Source: an uncultured Planctomycetota bacterium
GTDB lineage: Bacteria > Planctomycetota > Phycisphaerae > SM23-33
Direction of reading: 5' to 3'
Assembly (NCBI GenBank): GCA_903892515.1
Contig: CAITIS010000124.1
Location: 1 to 48,672 of the forward strand
DNA: 48,672 nt
In this document: in pieces, positions 16,015 through 25,300 of the stretch
Numbering within the stretch: position 1 is the stretch's first letter
How the letters are laid out: each line of letters starts with the position of its first letter
The notes under the pieces: generated by a model
What the model was told of the DNA's origin: nothing
The model's input: only the letters and a program-made list of their open reading frames with translations
The model's database searches: none
Position numbers and translations under genes: made by a program

Positions 16015-17235
16015 GTGAACAGCAAGATTCGACGTGGACTTGGGCGGCTTGGCGTGGTGCTGGTCGGTGCGGCCTTGATGCTGGCCGGTCCGGGGTGTTC
16101 AAAGAAGGCACCCGCTCCGCCGGCGCCGCGCGTGCCGGTGTCAGTGACCAAGGCCAGAAAGATGGACGTGCCCGTCGAACTTAAGGGCTTCGGCGCGGTC
16201 GAGCCCTTTGCCAGCATCGTCGTGAAGGCCCAGGTGGCCGGCACGATCACCGAGGTGCTGGTTAAGGAAGGTGACCACGTCAAGGCCAACCAGCCGTTGC
16301 TGCGGATCGACAATCGTTCATTCGCGGCGGCCGTGAGGCAGCTCGATGGCACGCTGGCCCGCGACGAGGCCAACGCCGAGCTGTCCCGCTACGAGGCGGT
16401 CAAGCTCGATGCCCTGCTCAAGAAGGAAGCCGCCACTCCCGACGAGGCGTATCAGGCCAAGAGCAAGGCCGATGCCGACGGCGCCAGTGTGGCCGCCACC
16501 AAGGCCCTGCTGGAGATGGCACGCCTGGAGGTCGAGCATTGCGAGATTTGTTCGCCCATCGACGGTGTGGCCGGCAAGCTAGCCATCAACCAGGGCAACG
16601 TCGTGAAGGCCTACGACGTGGAAATTCTCAACGTCAAGCAGCTCCAGCCGGTGTACGTGTCCTTCACGCTGCCGCAGCAACACCTGCCGCAGATTCGCCA
16701 GTTCCTCAGCCAGAACAAGTCGCTGGTGGTTCGGGCCGACGTGCCCGGCGAAAGCGAGTCGGAGACCGGGACGCTGTCGTTCATCGACAACGAGGTCGAC
16801 GCCGCCACCGGCACGATCCGGCTGCGCGGCACCTTCGCCAACGCCGATGAGCGGCTTTGGCCGGGGCAATTCGTCAATGTGACGCTGGTGCTGACCATGC
16901 AGAAGGATCGCATGATTGTGCCGTCACGCGCGGTCCTGACCGGCCAGCAAGGCACCTTCGTGTTCGTGATCAAGCCCGACGAGACGGCTGAGGTCCGGGC
17001 GGTGAGGACGGGTTTGAACCTGGGCGCCGCCGTGGTCGTCGAAGGCGTGTCCGAAGGCGAGACGGTCGTTACCGACGGCCAGTTGCGGCTGATTAACGCC
17101 GCCAAGGTGAAGATCGTTGAAGCCGCCTCCAGGGCCGCCGGCGGGTCCGGTAGCGCCCCGGCCAGTAGCGGGCCAGCCAGCAGCGCCCCGGCCACGCAGC
17201 CGGCCACTCTTCCGGCGGAGAGGCCGGTGCAATGA
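16015..17235 (+). CDS. RND efflux periplasmic adaptor (membrane fusion protein)
   Basis: A 406-aa HlyD-type adaptor. The GTG at 16015 is preceded by GAAAGG; a GTG at 16000 would add five residues. An N-terminal hydrophobic signal ends in LAGPGC, so it is probably a lipoprotein anchored at Cys. The order is that of MdtA/AcrA: barrel-sandwich strand with lipoyl-like VVKAQVAGTITEVLVKEGDHVKANQPLLRID, alpha-helical hairpin (residues about 110-170), second lipoyl half SPIDGVAGKLAINQGNVV, beta-barrel and membrane-proximal domain. A Ser/Ala/Pro-rich tail ends the protein. Its stop overlaps the start of the RND pump by ATGA. No outer-membrane TolC partner is in the window. Substrate unknown. Confidence 0.9.
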   Translation: MNSKIRRGLGRLGVVLVGAALMLAGPGCSKKAPAPPAPRVPVSVTKARKMDVPVELKGFGAVEPFASIVVKAQVAGTITEVLVKEGDHVKANQPLLRIDNRSFAAAVRQLDGTLARDEANAELSRYEAVKLDALLKKEAATPDEAYQAKSKADADGASVAATKALLEMARLEVEHCEICSPIDGVAGKLAINQGNVVKAYDVEILNVKQLQPVYVSFTLPQQHLPQIRQFLSQNKSLVVRADVPGESESETGTLSFIDNEVDAATGTIRLRGTFANADERLWPGQFVNVTLVLTMQKDRMIVPSRAVLTGQQGTFVFVIKPDETAEVRAVRTGLNLGAAVVVEGVSEGETVVTDGQLRLINAAKVKIVEAASRAAGGSGSAPASSGPASSAPATQPATLPAERPVQ

Positions 17236-20200
17236 ATATTGCAGAGACTTTCATTCGCCGGCCCGTGATGACCACGCTGCTGATGATCGGCCTGCTGATC
17301 TTCGGCGTGGTGGCGTTCAAGTACCTGCCCGTCAGCGACCTGCCGACCGTGGACTTCCCGTTCATTACCGTCGGGGCATCCTTGCCGGGCGCCAGTCCCG
17401 AGACGATGGCATCGGCCGTCGCCACGCCGCTGGAAAAGCAGTTCACCACCATCGCCGGCATCGACACGATGACCTCTTCGAGCATGCAGGGATCGTGTAC
17501 CATCCGGCTGCAGTTCACGCTGGACCGCAACATCGACGCGGCCGCCCAGGATGTTCAGGCCGCCATCGCCCAAGTGCTGCGGCAGTTGCCGGCCAACATG
17601 CCCAGCCCGCCGAGCTACCAGAAGGTGAACCCGGCCGACCAGCCGTTCCTGTACCTGACCCTGACCAGCCCGACCATGCCGCTCTCGCAACTGGACGAAT
17701 ACGGCGAGACGTTGATGGCCCAGCGCATCAGCACCGTCAACGGCGTGGCCCAGGTGCTGGTGTACGGCGCGCAGAAGTACGCGGTGCGAATCCAGCTCGA
17801 CCCGCAGCAGTTGGCTGCCCGGAGCCTGGGCATCGACGAAGTGTCACTGGCGGTTCAGAACGCCAATGTGAACCAGCCCACCGGCGTGCTGTACGGGGCG
17901 CACCAGGCTTTCACCGTCAACACGCTGGGCCAGTTGGAGACCGCAGCGGCATATCAGCCGCTGGTGGTGGCGTACCGCAACGGTTCGCCCGTCCGGCTGG
18001 GGGAAATCGGCCAGGTCTTCGACAGCGTCGAGAACAACAAGACGCAGGCGTGGTTCTATAGCAAGGACGGCGCCGCCCGCTCGATCATTCTGGCCATCCA
18101 GAAGCAGCCGGGCGTCAATACCGTAGAGGTCGCCAACGACGTCAAGAAGCTCTTGCCGCAGTTCAAGACGCAGTTGCCCGCTTCGATCAACCTCAACGTA
18201 CTGTACGACCGCAGCGAGTCCATCGACGACTCGGTCCGGGACGTCGAGATGACGCTGGTGCTGACGCTGGTGCTGGTCATCGGCGTGATCTTCCTGTTCC
18301 TGCGCAGCTTCCGCGCCACCGTCATTCCCAGCCTGACGCTGCCGATGTCCATTATCGGCACGTTCACCGTCATGTACCTGCTGAACTACAGCCTGGACAA
18401 CCTTTCGCTGATGGCCCTGACGCTGGCGGTGGGCTTCGTGGTTGACGACGCCATCGTCATGCTGGAGAACATCGTCCGGCACATGGAAATGGGCAAGCCG
18501 CGCTTGCAGGCGGCCCTGGATGGCTCCAAGGAGGTTGGCTTCACCATCGTGTCGATGACGATCTCGCTGGCGGCAGTGTTCATCCCGGTCGTCTTCATGT
18601 CGGGCATCGTAGGCCGAATCTTCCGCGAATTCTCCATGACCATCTGTGCGGCTGTGCTGGTGTCAGGCTTCATCTCGCTGACGCTGACGCCGATGCTTTC
18701 GAGCCGATTCCTGCGGAGCGAGCACGAGGTCAAGCACGGACACATCTACGACGTGTCGGAGAAGGTGTTCGGCGCCATGACGCACTTCTATGACGTCACG
18801 CTGGCGTACGTCCTGCGGCACAAGCTGGTAACCATAGGGATCTCGCTGGGCATTCTAGTCAGCACCGTGTTCCTCTTCATGGGCGTCAAGAAGGGCTTCA
18901 TTCCGACAGAAGACCAGCCGCGCATCATGGTTCAAACCGAAGGCCCCGAGGGCATCAGCTACCGGGCCATGATCGACAAGCAGAAGGAACTGGCCGACAT
19001 CCTGGCGAAGAACCCGGACGTGGAGTCGTTCATGTCCTCGGCCGGCGGGCGCAGCGGCGGCAACGGCGGCATGCTGTTTCTCAAGCTCAAGGACCATAGC
19101 GACGGGCGCGTGAAGAAGGCCGATGAAGTCGTGGCGGACTTGCGGCGTCAGCTCAACGGCCGACCCGACATGAAGGCGTATCCGCAGAACCCGCCGGTCA
19201 TCCAGATTGGCGGCGGCGGCTCCAAGGCCGCGTACCAGTACACGTTGCAGGGGCCCGACACCACCGAGTTGTATGACGGAGCCAAGCGGTTGCAGCAGGC
19301 CATGGCGAGCGTACCGGGCGTGGTGGACCTCAATAGCGACCTGCAGATCAAGAACCCCCAGGTCAATATCAAGATCAACCGCGACAAGGCGGCCATGTAC
19401 GGCGTGACCGCTTCCAGCATCGAGAGCGCCCTGTATACCGCGTATGGCTCGTCGCAGATATCCACGATCTATTCGCCCAATAATCAGTACCAGGTGATCA
19501 TGGAGGTCCAGGACGGCTACCAGCTCAACCCACAGGCGCTGACGCTGCTATACGTGCATTCCAGCAGCGGCCAGCTTGTGCCGCTCAACGCGGTGGTGGA
19601 CGTGAACACGGGCGTGGGGCCGCTGTCGGTCAACCACACGGGCCAGACGCCATCGGTAACGATCTCCTTCAATTTGCAGGCAGGCGTTTCGCTGTCGGAA
19701 GTGACGAAGAATATCGACCAGTTGGCCCAGTCGATCCTGCCGGCCACGGTGCAGACAGGCTTCCAGGGGACGGCCGCGGAGTTTGTGAAATCGACCAAGT
19801 CGACGCTCGTGCTGTTCCTCGCGGCCGTGCTGGTGATCTACCTCGTGCTGGGCATTTTGTACGAGAGTTTCTATCACCCCATTACGATCCTGTCGGCCTT
19901 GCCCTTTGCGTTCTTTGGTGCGTTTTTGACGCTGCTGGTATTCAACGCCGAGCTTTCGCTGTACGCCACCGTGGGCATCATCATGCTGGTGGGGCTGGTG
20001 AAGAAGAACGGCATTATGATGGTGGACTTCGCGCTGGAGTGCCAACGGGCAGGCAAGGACGCACAGGATGCCATCCACGAGGCTAGCTTGGTCCGCTTCC
20101 GGCCCATCATGATGACGACCATGGCAGCGCTGATGGCCGGTCTGCCGATCGCGCTGGGGATCGGCGCCGGCGCAGAGGCGCGGCGGCCGCTGGGCCTGGT

Positions 20201-20354
20201 TGTCGTCGGCGGCCTGATCTTCAGCCAGACGCTGACGCTGTACGTCACGCCGGTTATCTTTGTCTGCATGGAGCGGATCCGCGTCGCCCTGCACGGCAAG
20301 AAGGCCGGGTCGGTCCAAGCGGCCGAGGTGGATGCGGGCGAGCAGGCGGCGTGA
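17232..20354 (+). CDS. RND multidrug efflux transporter (HAE1/MdtB-like)
   Basis: A 1040-aa inner-membrane proton antiporter of the AcrB/MdtB class and normal length. The N-terminus MNIAETFIRRPVMTTLLMIG is canonical. Proton-relay residues are present: Asp405-Asp406 in helix 4 (VGFVVDDAIVMLEN) and the Lys924-Lys925 pair in helix 10 (LVGLVKKNGIMMVDFA). Two large periplasmic loops and twelve helices follow the standard order, including the FIPTEDQ segment after helix 7. The start overlaps the adaptor stop (ATGA), so translation is coupled. It would form a trimer, bind the adaptor at 16015 and export hydrophobic compounds through an outer-membrane channel encoded elsewhere. Confidence 0.93.
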   Translation: MNIAETFIRRPVMTTLLMIGLLIFGVVAFKYLPVSDLPTVDFPFITVGASLPGASPETMASAVATPLEKQFTTIAGIDTMTSSSMQGSCTIRLQFTLDRNIDAAAQDVQAAIAQVLRQLPANMPSPPSYQKVNPADQPFLYLTLTSPTMPLSQLDEYGETLMAQRISTVNGVAQVLVYGAQKYAVRIQLDPQQLAARSLGIDEVSLAVQNANVNQPTGVLYGAHQAFTVNTLGQLETAAAYQPLVVAYRNGSPVRLGEIGQVFDSVENNKTQAWFYSKDGAARSIILAIQKQPGVNTVEVANDVKKLLPQFKTQLPASINLNVLYDRSESIDDSVRDVEMTLVLTLVLVIGVIFLFLRSFRATVIPSLTLPMSIIGTFTVMYLLNYSLDNLSLMALTLAVGFVVDDAIVMLENIVRHMEMGKPRLQAALDGSKEVGFTIVSMTISLAAVFIPVVFMSGIVGRIFREFSMTICAAVLVSGFISLTLTPMLSSRFLRSEHEVKHGHIYDVSEKVFGAMTHFYDVTLAYVLRHKLVTIGISLGILVSTVFLFMGVKKGFIPTEDQPRIMVQTEGPEGISYRAMIDKQKELADILAKNPDVESFMSSAGGRSGGNGGMLFLKLKDHSDGRVKKADEVVADLRRQLNGRPDMKAYPQNPPVIQIGGGGSKAAYQYTLQGPDTTELYDGAKRLQQAMASVPGVVDLNSDLQIKNPQVNIKINRDKAAMYGVTASSIESALYTAYGSSQISTIYSPNNQYQVIMEVQDGYQLNPQALTLLYVHSSSGQLVPLNAVVDVNTGVGPLSVNHTGQTPSVTISFNLQAGVSLSEVTKNIDQLAQSILPATVQTGFQGTAAEFVKSTKSTLVLFLAAVLVIYLVLGILYESFYHPITILSALPFAFFGAFLTLLVFNAELSLYATVGIIMLVGLVKKNGIMMVDFALECQRAGKDAQDAIHEASLVRFRPIMMTTMAALMAGLPIALGIGAGAEARRPLGLVVVGGLIFSQTLTLYVTPVIFVCMERIRVALHGKKAGSVQAAEVDAGEQAA

Positions 20355-20366
20355 GGAGCAGACAGA

Positions 20367-20441
20367 TACTAGATATTTGGAATTAGATATTAGGAAAGAC
20401 GATCCGAGCCGTTCCTGATATCGAATATCTGATATCTGATG
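20367..20441. repeat. AT-rich GATATC repeat between convergent genes
   Basis: GATACTAGATATTTGGAATT and CCTGATATCGAATATCTG form two imperfectly inverted AT-rich runs, separated by GC-normal sequence, between the convergent RND and TPR genes. The same class occurs at 11076, 11440 and 45451. It could serve as a bidirectional stop, but has no T-tract. Confidence 0.65.
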
Positions 20442-20460
20442 TGTTCCGGTATCCAGCCGG

Positions 20461-21831
20461 TTAGGCCTTGTCCGGCCCGCCGTGGCGGAATCGCCGGGCC
20501 AGGTTGTGCAGCGGGTGTCGCAGGGCGGCCTTGACGCTCTGCCAGAATCCGTTGAGCCCCAATTGAGCCGCCAGCGTGTGGATGTTCTTATCGGTCGGGG
20601 CGGCCACAATAGCCCGAGAGGCATAGCGGCGGGCCCGCGACATCTGGCCTTTCTGCATGTGCGCCAGCGACAGGTTGTACAGGGCCAGGGCGTAATTCGG
20701 CCGGTGCTTTAGGGCCCGTCGGCAGTGGCGGATGCCTGCGTCCAGGTCGTGCATCAGGAAGTAGCTGACCGCCAGGCTATGGTGGGCGGCCGCATTTTCG
20801 GGCTCCAGCGCCACCAGCTTGCGCAGCGCCTCGTTGGCCTGACGGAACTTGCGGGCCTCCAGCAGCAACTGGCCCAGTTCCATCAGCGACTCGGCGTCCT
20901 GGCCCGGTTGCCGCAGTTCCGCCAGCAGATGCACGCCGGCGACCGTTAGCTTGCCCTTGCGCAGCAGCACTTCGCCCAGCTTCTGGTGCACGCCGGGATA
21001 GTGCTTATCCAGCCGCAGCACCAGCCGCAGTTGTTTCTCGGCGATATCCATCTGGTCGCGTTTGAAGGCCAGTTCCGCCAGGCCGAAGTGGGCCCCGACG
21101 TGTTCGGGCGCCTGCTCCAGCACGCGGCGGAATTTCTCGCCGGCGTCATCGAGTTCGCCCATCTCCAGCAGCAGTTCGCCCAGGTCCAGCAGCGTTTCGT
21201 AATCGCCGGGCTCCTCACGCAGCTGGGCGATGTAGCACTCGCGGGCCTTGGCGAACTCGCCCAGCGACCAGTGCGACTCGGCCAGGCGGGCATGCACGTC
21301 GCAATGCTCCGGGTCGAGCTTCAACACGGATTCCCAGCAGGCGATGGCCTTGCCGAACTGCTGCCGCTCGTACAGGCTGTTGGCCAGGTTGTACAGGCAC
21401 AGCGGGCACTCGTCTTTGATCTGCCTGGCCAGGTAGAACATCAGCTCGGCAGACTCGTGGTCGCCCATCTCCGAGTAGGTCACGATGCGGTTGCAGTAGG
21501 CCGGCTCGAAACTGGGGTCGAGTTTTTCGATGCGTTCGAAGCAGTCCAAGGCGTCGCGATAGTGGCCCAGGCGGGTTTGATCGACCCCCAGGCCGTTGAT
21601 TACTTCGACGTCGTCGGGCTCCAGCTCCAGCGCCCGGCGATAAGCGGCGACCGCGTGGGCGTAATCGCCCAGGGCGTCCAGCGTCAAGGCCAGGTTGAAG
21701 TGCCACGAGGGGTTATACGGGTTGACCGCGATGGCGGAGCGGAGTTCGCGAGCAGCCTTGGAGAAGTCGCCCGTCTCGTACAGACGCTGGGCCAGTTCTA
21801 CTCGCTGCTCAGCTTGATTCCAGTCATCCAT
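20461..21831 (-). CDS. Tetratricopeptide-repeat protein
   Basis: A 456-aa soluble protein made almost entirely of about eleven to twelve TPR units, for example AAYRRALELEPDDVEVINGLG, YNLANSLYERQQFGKAIACW and LALYNLSLAHMQKGQMSRAR, running from about residue 12 to 425. No signal peptide, membrane segment or catalytic domain is visible. The C-terminus is basic (ALRHPLHNLARRFRHGG). TPR arrays are protein-interaction scaffolds; no partner can be named from the context. It is convergent with the RND operon and divergent from the giant secreted protein gene. Confidence 0.85.
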   Translation of the reverse strand: MDDWNQAEQRVELAQRLYETGDFSKAARELRSAIAVNPYNPSWHFNLALTLDALGDYAHAVAAYRRALELEPDDVEVINGLGVDQTRLGHYRDALDCFERIEKLDPSFEPAYCNRIVTYSEMGDHESAELMFYLARQIKDECPLCLYNLANSLYERQQFGKAIACWESVLKLDPEHCDVHARLAESHWSLGEFAKARECYIAQLREEPGDYETLLDLGELLLEMGELDDAGEKFRRVLEQAPEHVGAHFGLAELAFKRDQMDIAEKQLRLVLRLDKHYPGVHQKLGEVLLRKGKLTVAGVHLLAELRQPGQDAESLMELGQLLLEARKFRQANEALRKLVALEPENAAAHHSLAVSYFLMHDLDAGIRHCRRALKHRPNYALALYNLSLAHMQKGQMSRARRYASRAIVAAPTDKNIHTLAAQLGLNGFWQSVKAALRHPLHNLARRFRHGGPDKA

Positions 21832-22210
21832 TGTCAGGCCGGTCCTTTTGTTGCCACCCGAGCCGTTCGGGTAATGCGGATGCGACGATCGATTTGGGCC
21901 TTACAGCCACAATGATCGACTTGCCTGATCTATTGTACTGCGCACGGGCGTTTCCGACAAGTCCAGTAGCTCAGGTATAACGCATGTTCCGACGCGGGAG
22001 TTCTCTGGCTCTCGGGAAAGCCAAGCCGGCGCCAGGGAGAGGAAAACATTCCGCATTCTGGCTGAACGTGGCCGCGGCCAGAGGCATGTGTAATCACCTT
22101 GTGAACCTCGCAGGGGTCAGCGTCGTAACAGTAGGACACGGCAAAACCTGTGACCGCACGCTCAGGAGAACCCCTAGGGCGTAAAAAAGAACTCTGTACA
22201 TCGCCGCGGA
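21832..22210. other. Long divergent intergenic region with a possible structured segment
   Basis: No gene is supported. The only structure I see is a nested stem set at 22112-22175 (AGGGGT with ACCCCT, AGCGT with ACGCT, and GGACAC with GTGACC inside). It matches no riboswitch I know. It lies upstream of the promoter at 22211, so it may not be transcribed with the downstream gene. Confidence 0.4.
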
Positions 22211-22219
22211 TGGTATAAT
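22211..22219 (+). promoter_or_regulatory. Extended -10 promoter for the first giant protein gene
   Basis: TGGTATAAT contains a perfect TATAAT at 22214-22219 with the upstream TG of an extended -10. No good -35 is seen, as is normal for extended -10 promoters. It would give a leader of about 90 nt before the ATG at 22316. Confidence 0.5.
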
Positions 22220-22315
22220 CGAAACTGTAGTCAACCTGCCGATCTCGGAGGCTGCTCAGGAGTTGGCCACGCACGGGCGGAAGTGCCCCAGGCAAGCTGT
22301 TAAAAAGGACGAACC

Positions 22316-25300
22316 ATGAAGTATCGTCGTAATTCCCACGCCTCGTTTGGTCCCCGCTTGGAGTCGATGGAAAGTCGCTGCATGCTGTCGGCCGTCGTCG
22401 GGCCAGTTTTCAACACGCCGCTGCCGGACGCATATTGGATCAGCGACACGGCCGCCACCAAGGCCTCGCTGAATACCATGCTGAGCAATTTCAAGGTGAT
22501 GCCAAACGCCGTCGCCGGCGGACTTCAGTTCCGCGGCGCAGCGGGCTGGACCGGCTCGGCCTTTTCCCTCACTGCCAGCACGGGCGACACGTTCGGCGTG
22601 GCGGTGACCGGAAGCGATGTAGCCGTCACCATCGTCGATGGCGTGACACAGTGGCAGGACATCGTCACGGCGCTCAATGCCAATACCGACTTTCAGTCGT
22701 TGGGCATTACGTCGGCGCTATCAGGCGCTGACGGCAACGCCTCGGCCATTGACACGACATCGCTGACGCCCTGGGGTTCGGGTCTGAAGTTGACGGCCGG
22801 GACCAGCGCCGGTTCGATGACGCTGACGATTGTAGCCGCCACCGGCGAGACGCCCACCGCGGGCGTTACCGTTACGGGCGTCAACGTAACGGTTGCCATT
22901 GTGCCGGGAACTACGACTTGGCAGAACGTGGCGGATCTGCTCAATGCCAGCACCGACTTTACAGCTTTGAAGTTGACGGCCTCGGTAGCCGGGCCTGACG
23001 GACAGGTCGGTCAGCCGACGGCCTTGGCCAGCCTGCTGACCCAGGTGACGTACAACCCCTCGCCGGTGCTGACGTGGACGGCCGGTACGGTGGGAGCGGC
23101 CGGCAATGTCTTCACGGTCACGATCAAGGACGGCACGGCCCTGGACGCGGCGGTGACGGGCAATGATATCGTGGTCACGATCAACACCGGCACGACCACT
23201 TTGCAGGATATCATCACCGAGGTGCAGAGCTTGTCGGCGTTCACCGACCTGGGCATCTCGACGAGCGTGCTGGGCGGCAGCACGGCGCTGGCTTCGGCTT
23301 CGGCGGTGACGCATTTTACCGGCGGGGCGGACATGATCCCCGGCAGCCGGACCATCGGCATCGACGGCTACGAGGCGGGCAACGGGGCGCTGACGATAAA
23401 AGTCACCACCGACCGTCCGGACGTGTTGAACATCGGCGTGCCCGACGGCACGATCGATGCCAACGGCGTAATTCACGAGACAGATCCCTTCGCCAAGCTG
23501 CATTTTGTCGACAGCACAGGCAAGGCCATCGGCGACATCTACAGCCAGATATTCCTGAACGATCCGGCCTCGAACGCGGCGGCGCAGCGGTTTATCGACC
23601 TGGCCACCAAGGGCGTAAAGTCCACGGCGGCCAGCTTGTTGATCAAACCCGACGCGAGCAAAGCCGACGGCCTGCTGTTTACGGCCGGAATCAAAGGGCC
23701 TGACGCCAACAATGTCACCATCACCATCGTCGACGGCACGGCGCTGAGCGTGGCCGTCACCGGCACGAACGCGGTTATCACGATCAACACCGGCTCGACT
23801 CGGTTGCAGGATATTATTACCGCGCTGAGTTCGAATTCGGATTTCCTGCAACTGTACGTGGCCGTGACGCTCAAGGGCACCAGCGTGCTGGCTAAGGCGG
23901 CCCCTGAGACGAACCTGACGGGCGGCTCGGGCACGCTGGTCAAGGGCACGCCGTTCTACAGCAACGTCGTGGTGCACCGCGTCATCCCGAACTTCATGAT
24001 CCAGACGGGCGACAAGCTCGGCGGGGACGGCTCGGGCTATAGCGGGCTGGGAAACATTGCCGACGCGTATGACCCCAATCTGACTTACGGCGGCGAGGGC
24101 GTCTTCGGCATGGCCAATACCGGCCAGCCTGACACCAGCGACTGCCAGTTCTTCATTACGCAGGACGCCTATACGTACGGCAATGGCAGTTACATGATCT
24201 TTGGCCAGATGATCTCGGGCTCAAGCGTGCTGAATTCGATCATCAACTTGCCGACCGGCCAGAACGCGACGCATTCTGCCCAGGACTACCCGAACAATCC
24301 GCCGTACTTGCAGTCGGTGACGATGTCCACTTCCAACCAGGATGGCAGCTTCATCCTTACGCCCACGTCCGATTTCACAGGCGTGGCCCACGTGACGATC
24401 ACGCTGACCGACGCCGCCGGCCATACCACCAGCAAGACGATTCTGGTGACGACGCAGGATGCCTTGGGCTCGGCCCCGACGGTTACCCCGATAGACAACC
24501 AGACGGTTACCCCAGGCTCGCATACGCCCATCTCGGCCGTGGCCACGGATGACCATGGCTTCACAGTCAAGTACGACGTGCAGGTGACAGACCCCAAGAT
24601 GAAGCCGTTCGTGACGGTCTCGCAGAATGGCATCATTACCATCGACACGCCGGCGACGTACAGCGGCGTGTACTCGGTGACGGTGACGGCCACGGAGATC
24701 GGCATCCCCGGGAGCTGGGTTGACACCAACGGCAACGGCGTTCAGGATGCGGGTGATACCGACGTCGGCACCGGAGTTCTGTCCGCCGATTCCAAGGGCT
24801 TTGCCGAGCGGTCGGCGGGCCAGACATCCTTCCGCGTGTACTCGCTGGCGAGCACCGAAAAGTGGGGCCAGACCGGAGACAACGCCAACGCCGTGGCGGT
24901 CTTGAATAACACTATGTATGAGGCGCTGGGTTCGAGTGGTCTGAAGATCTATGACATCACCGACCCGGCCAACCCCAGGCTTATGGGCAGCTATCAGAAG
25001 CTCGACGCCTCCGGCCAGCCGGCGACCGACACGTATGGCCGGGCGGTATTGCAGTACCGCGACGTCAAGGTCATTCAGCAGGTCGTCAACGGCCAGACCA
25101 TCCCGGTTGTGTATGCCACCAACCAGCAGGGCGGCGTGGATATTCTGGGCGTGACCGTGGACCCGTCAGACGCGACCAAGGTGACGGTGGCCCTGCTGAG
25201 CAATATCAACGGCGGCACGGCCAGCGAGGAGACGTCTTACAGCGACCAGCGGCCGTACTCTATCGCAACGATTCTGCATGGCGACTACGCGGTCGTGCCG

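Noticed and set aside
21930..22295. A 121-codon minus-strand frame upstream of the first giant gene
   Set aside because: It overlaps the promoter region and shows no domain, and its composition looks non-coding.
23614..23942. Intein within the giant protein
   Set aside because: The insert in the cyclophilin domain lacks the splicing motifs (N-terminal Cys/Ser block, TxxH, terminal HN plus nucleophile) and matches the protein's own repeat module.
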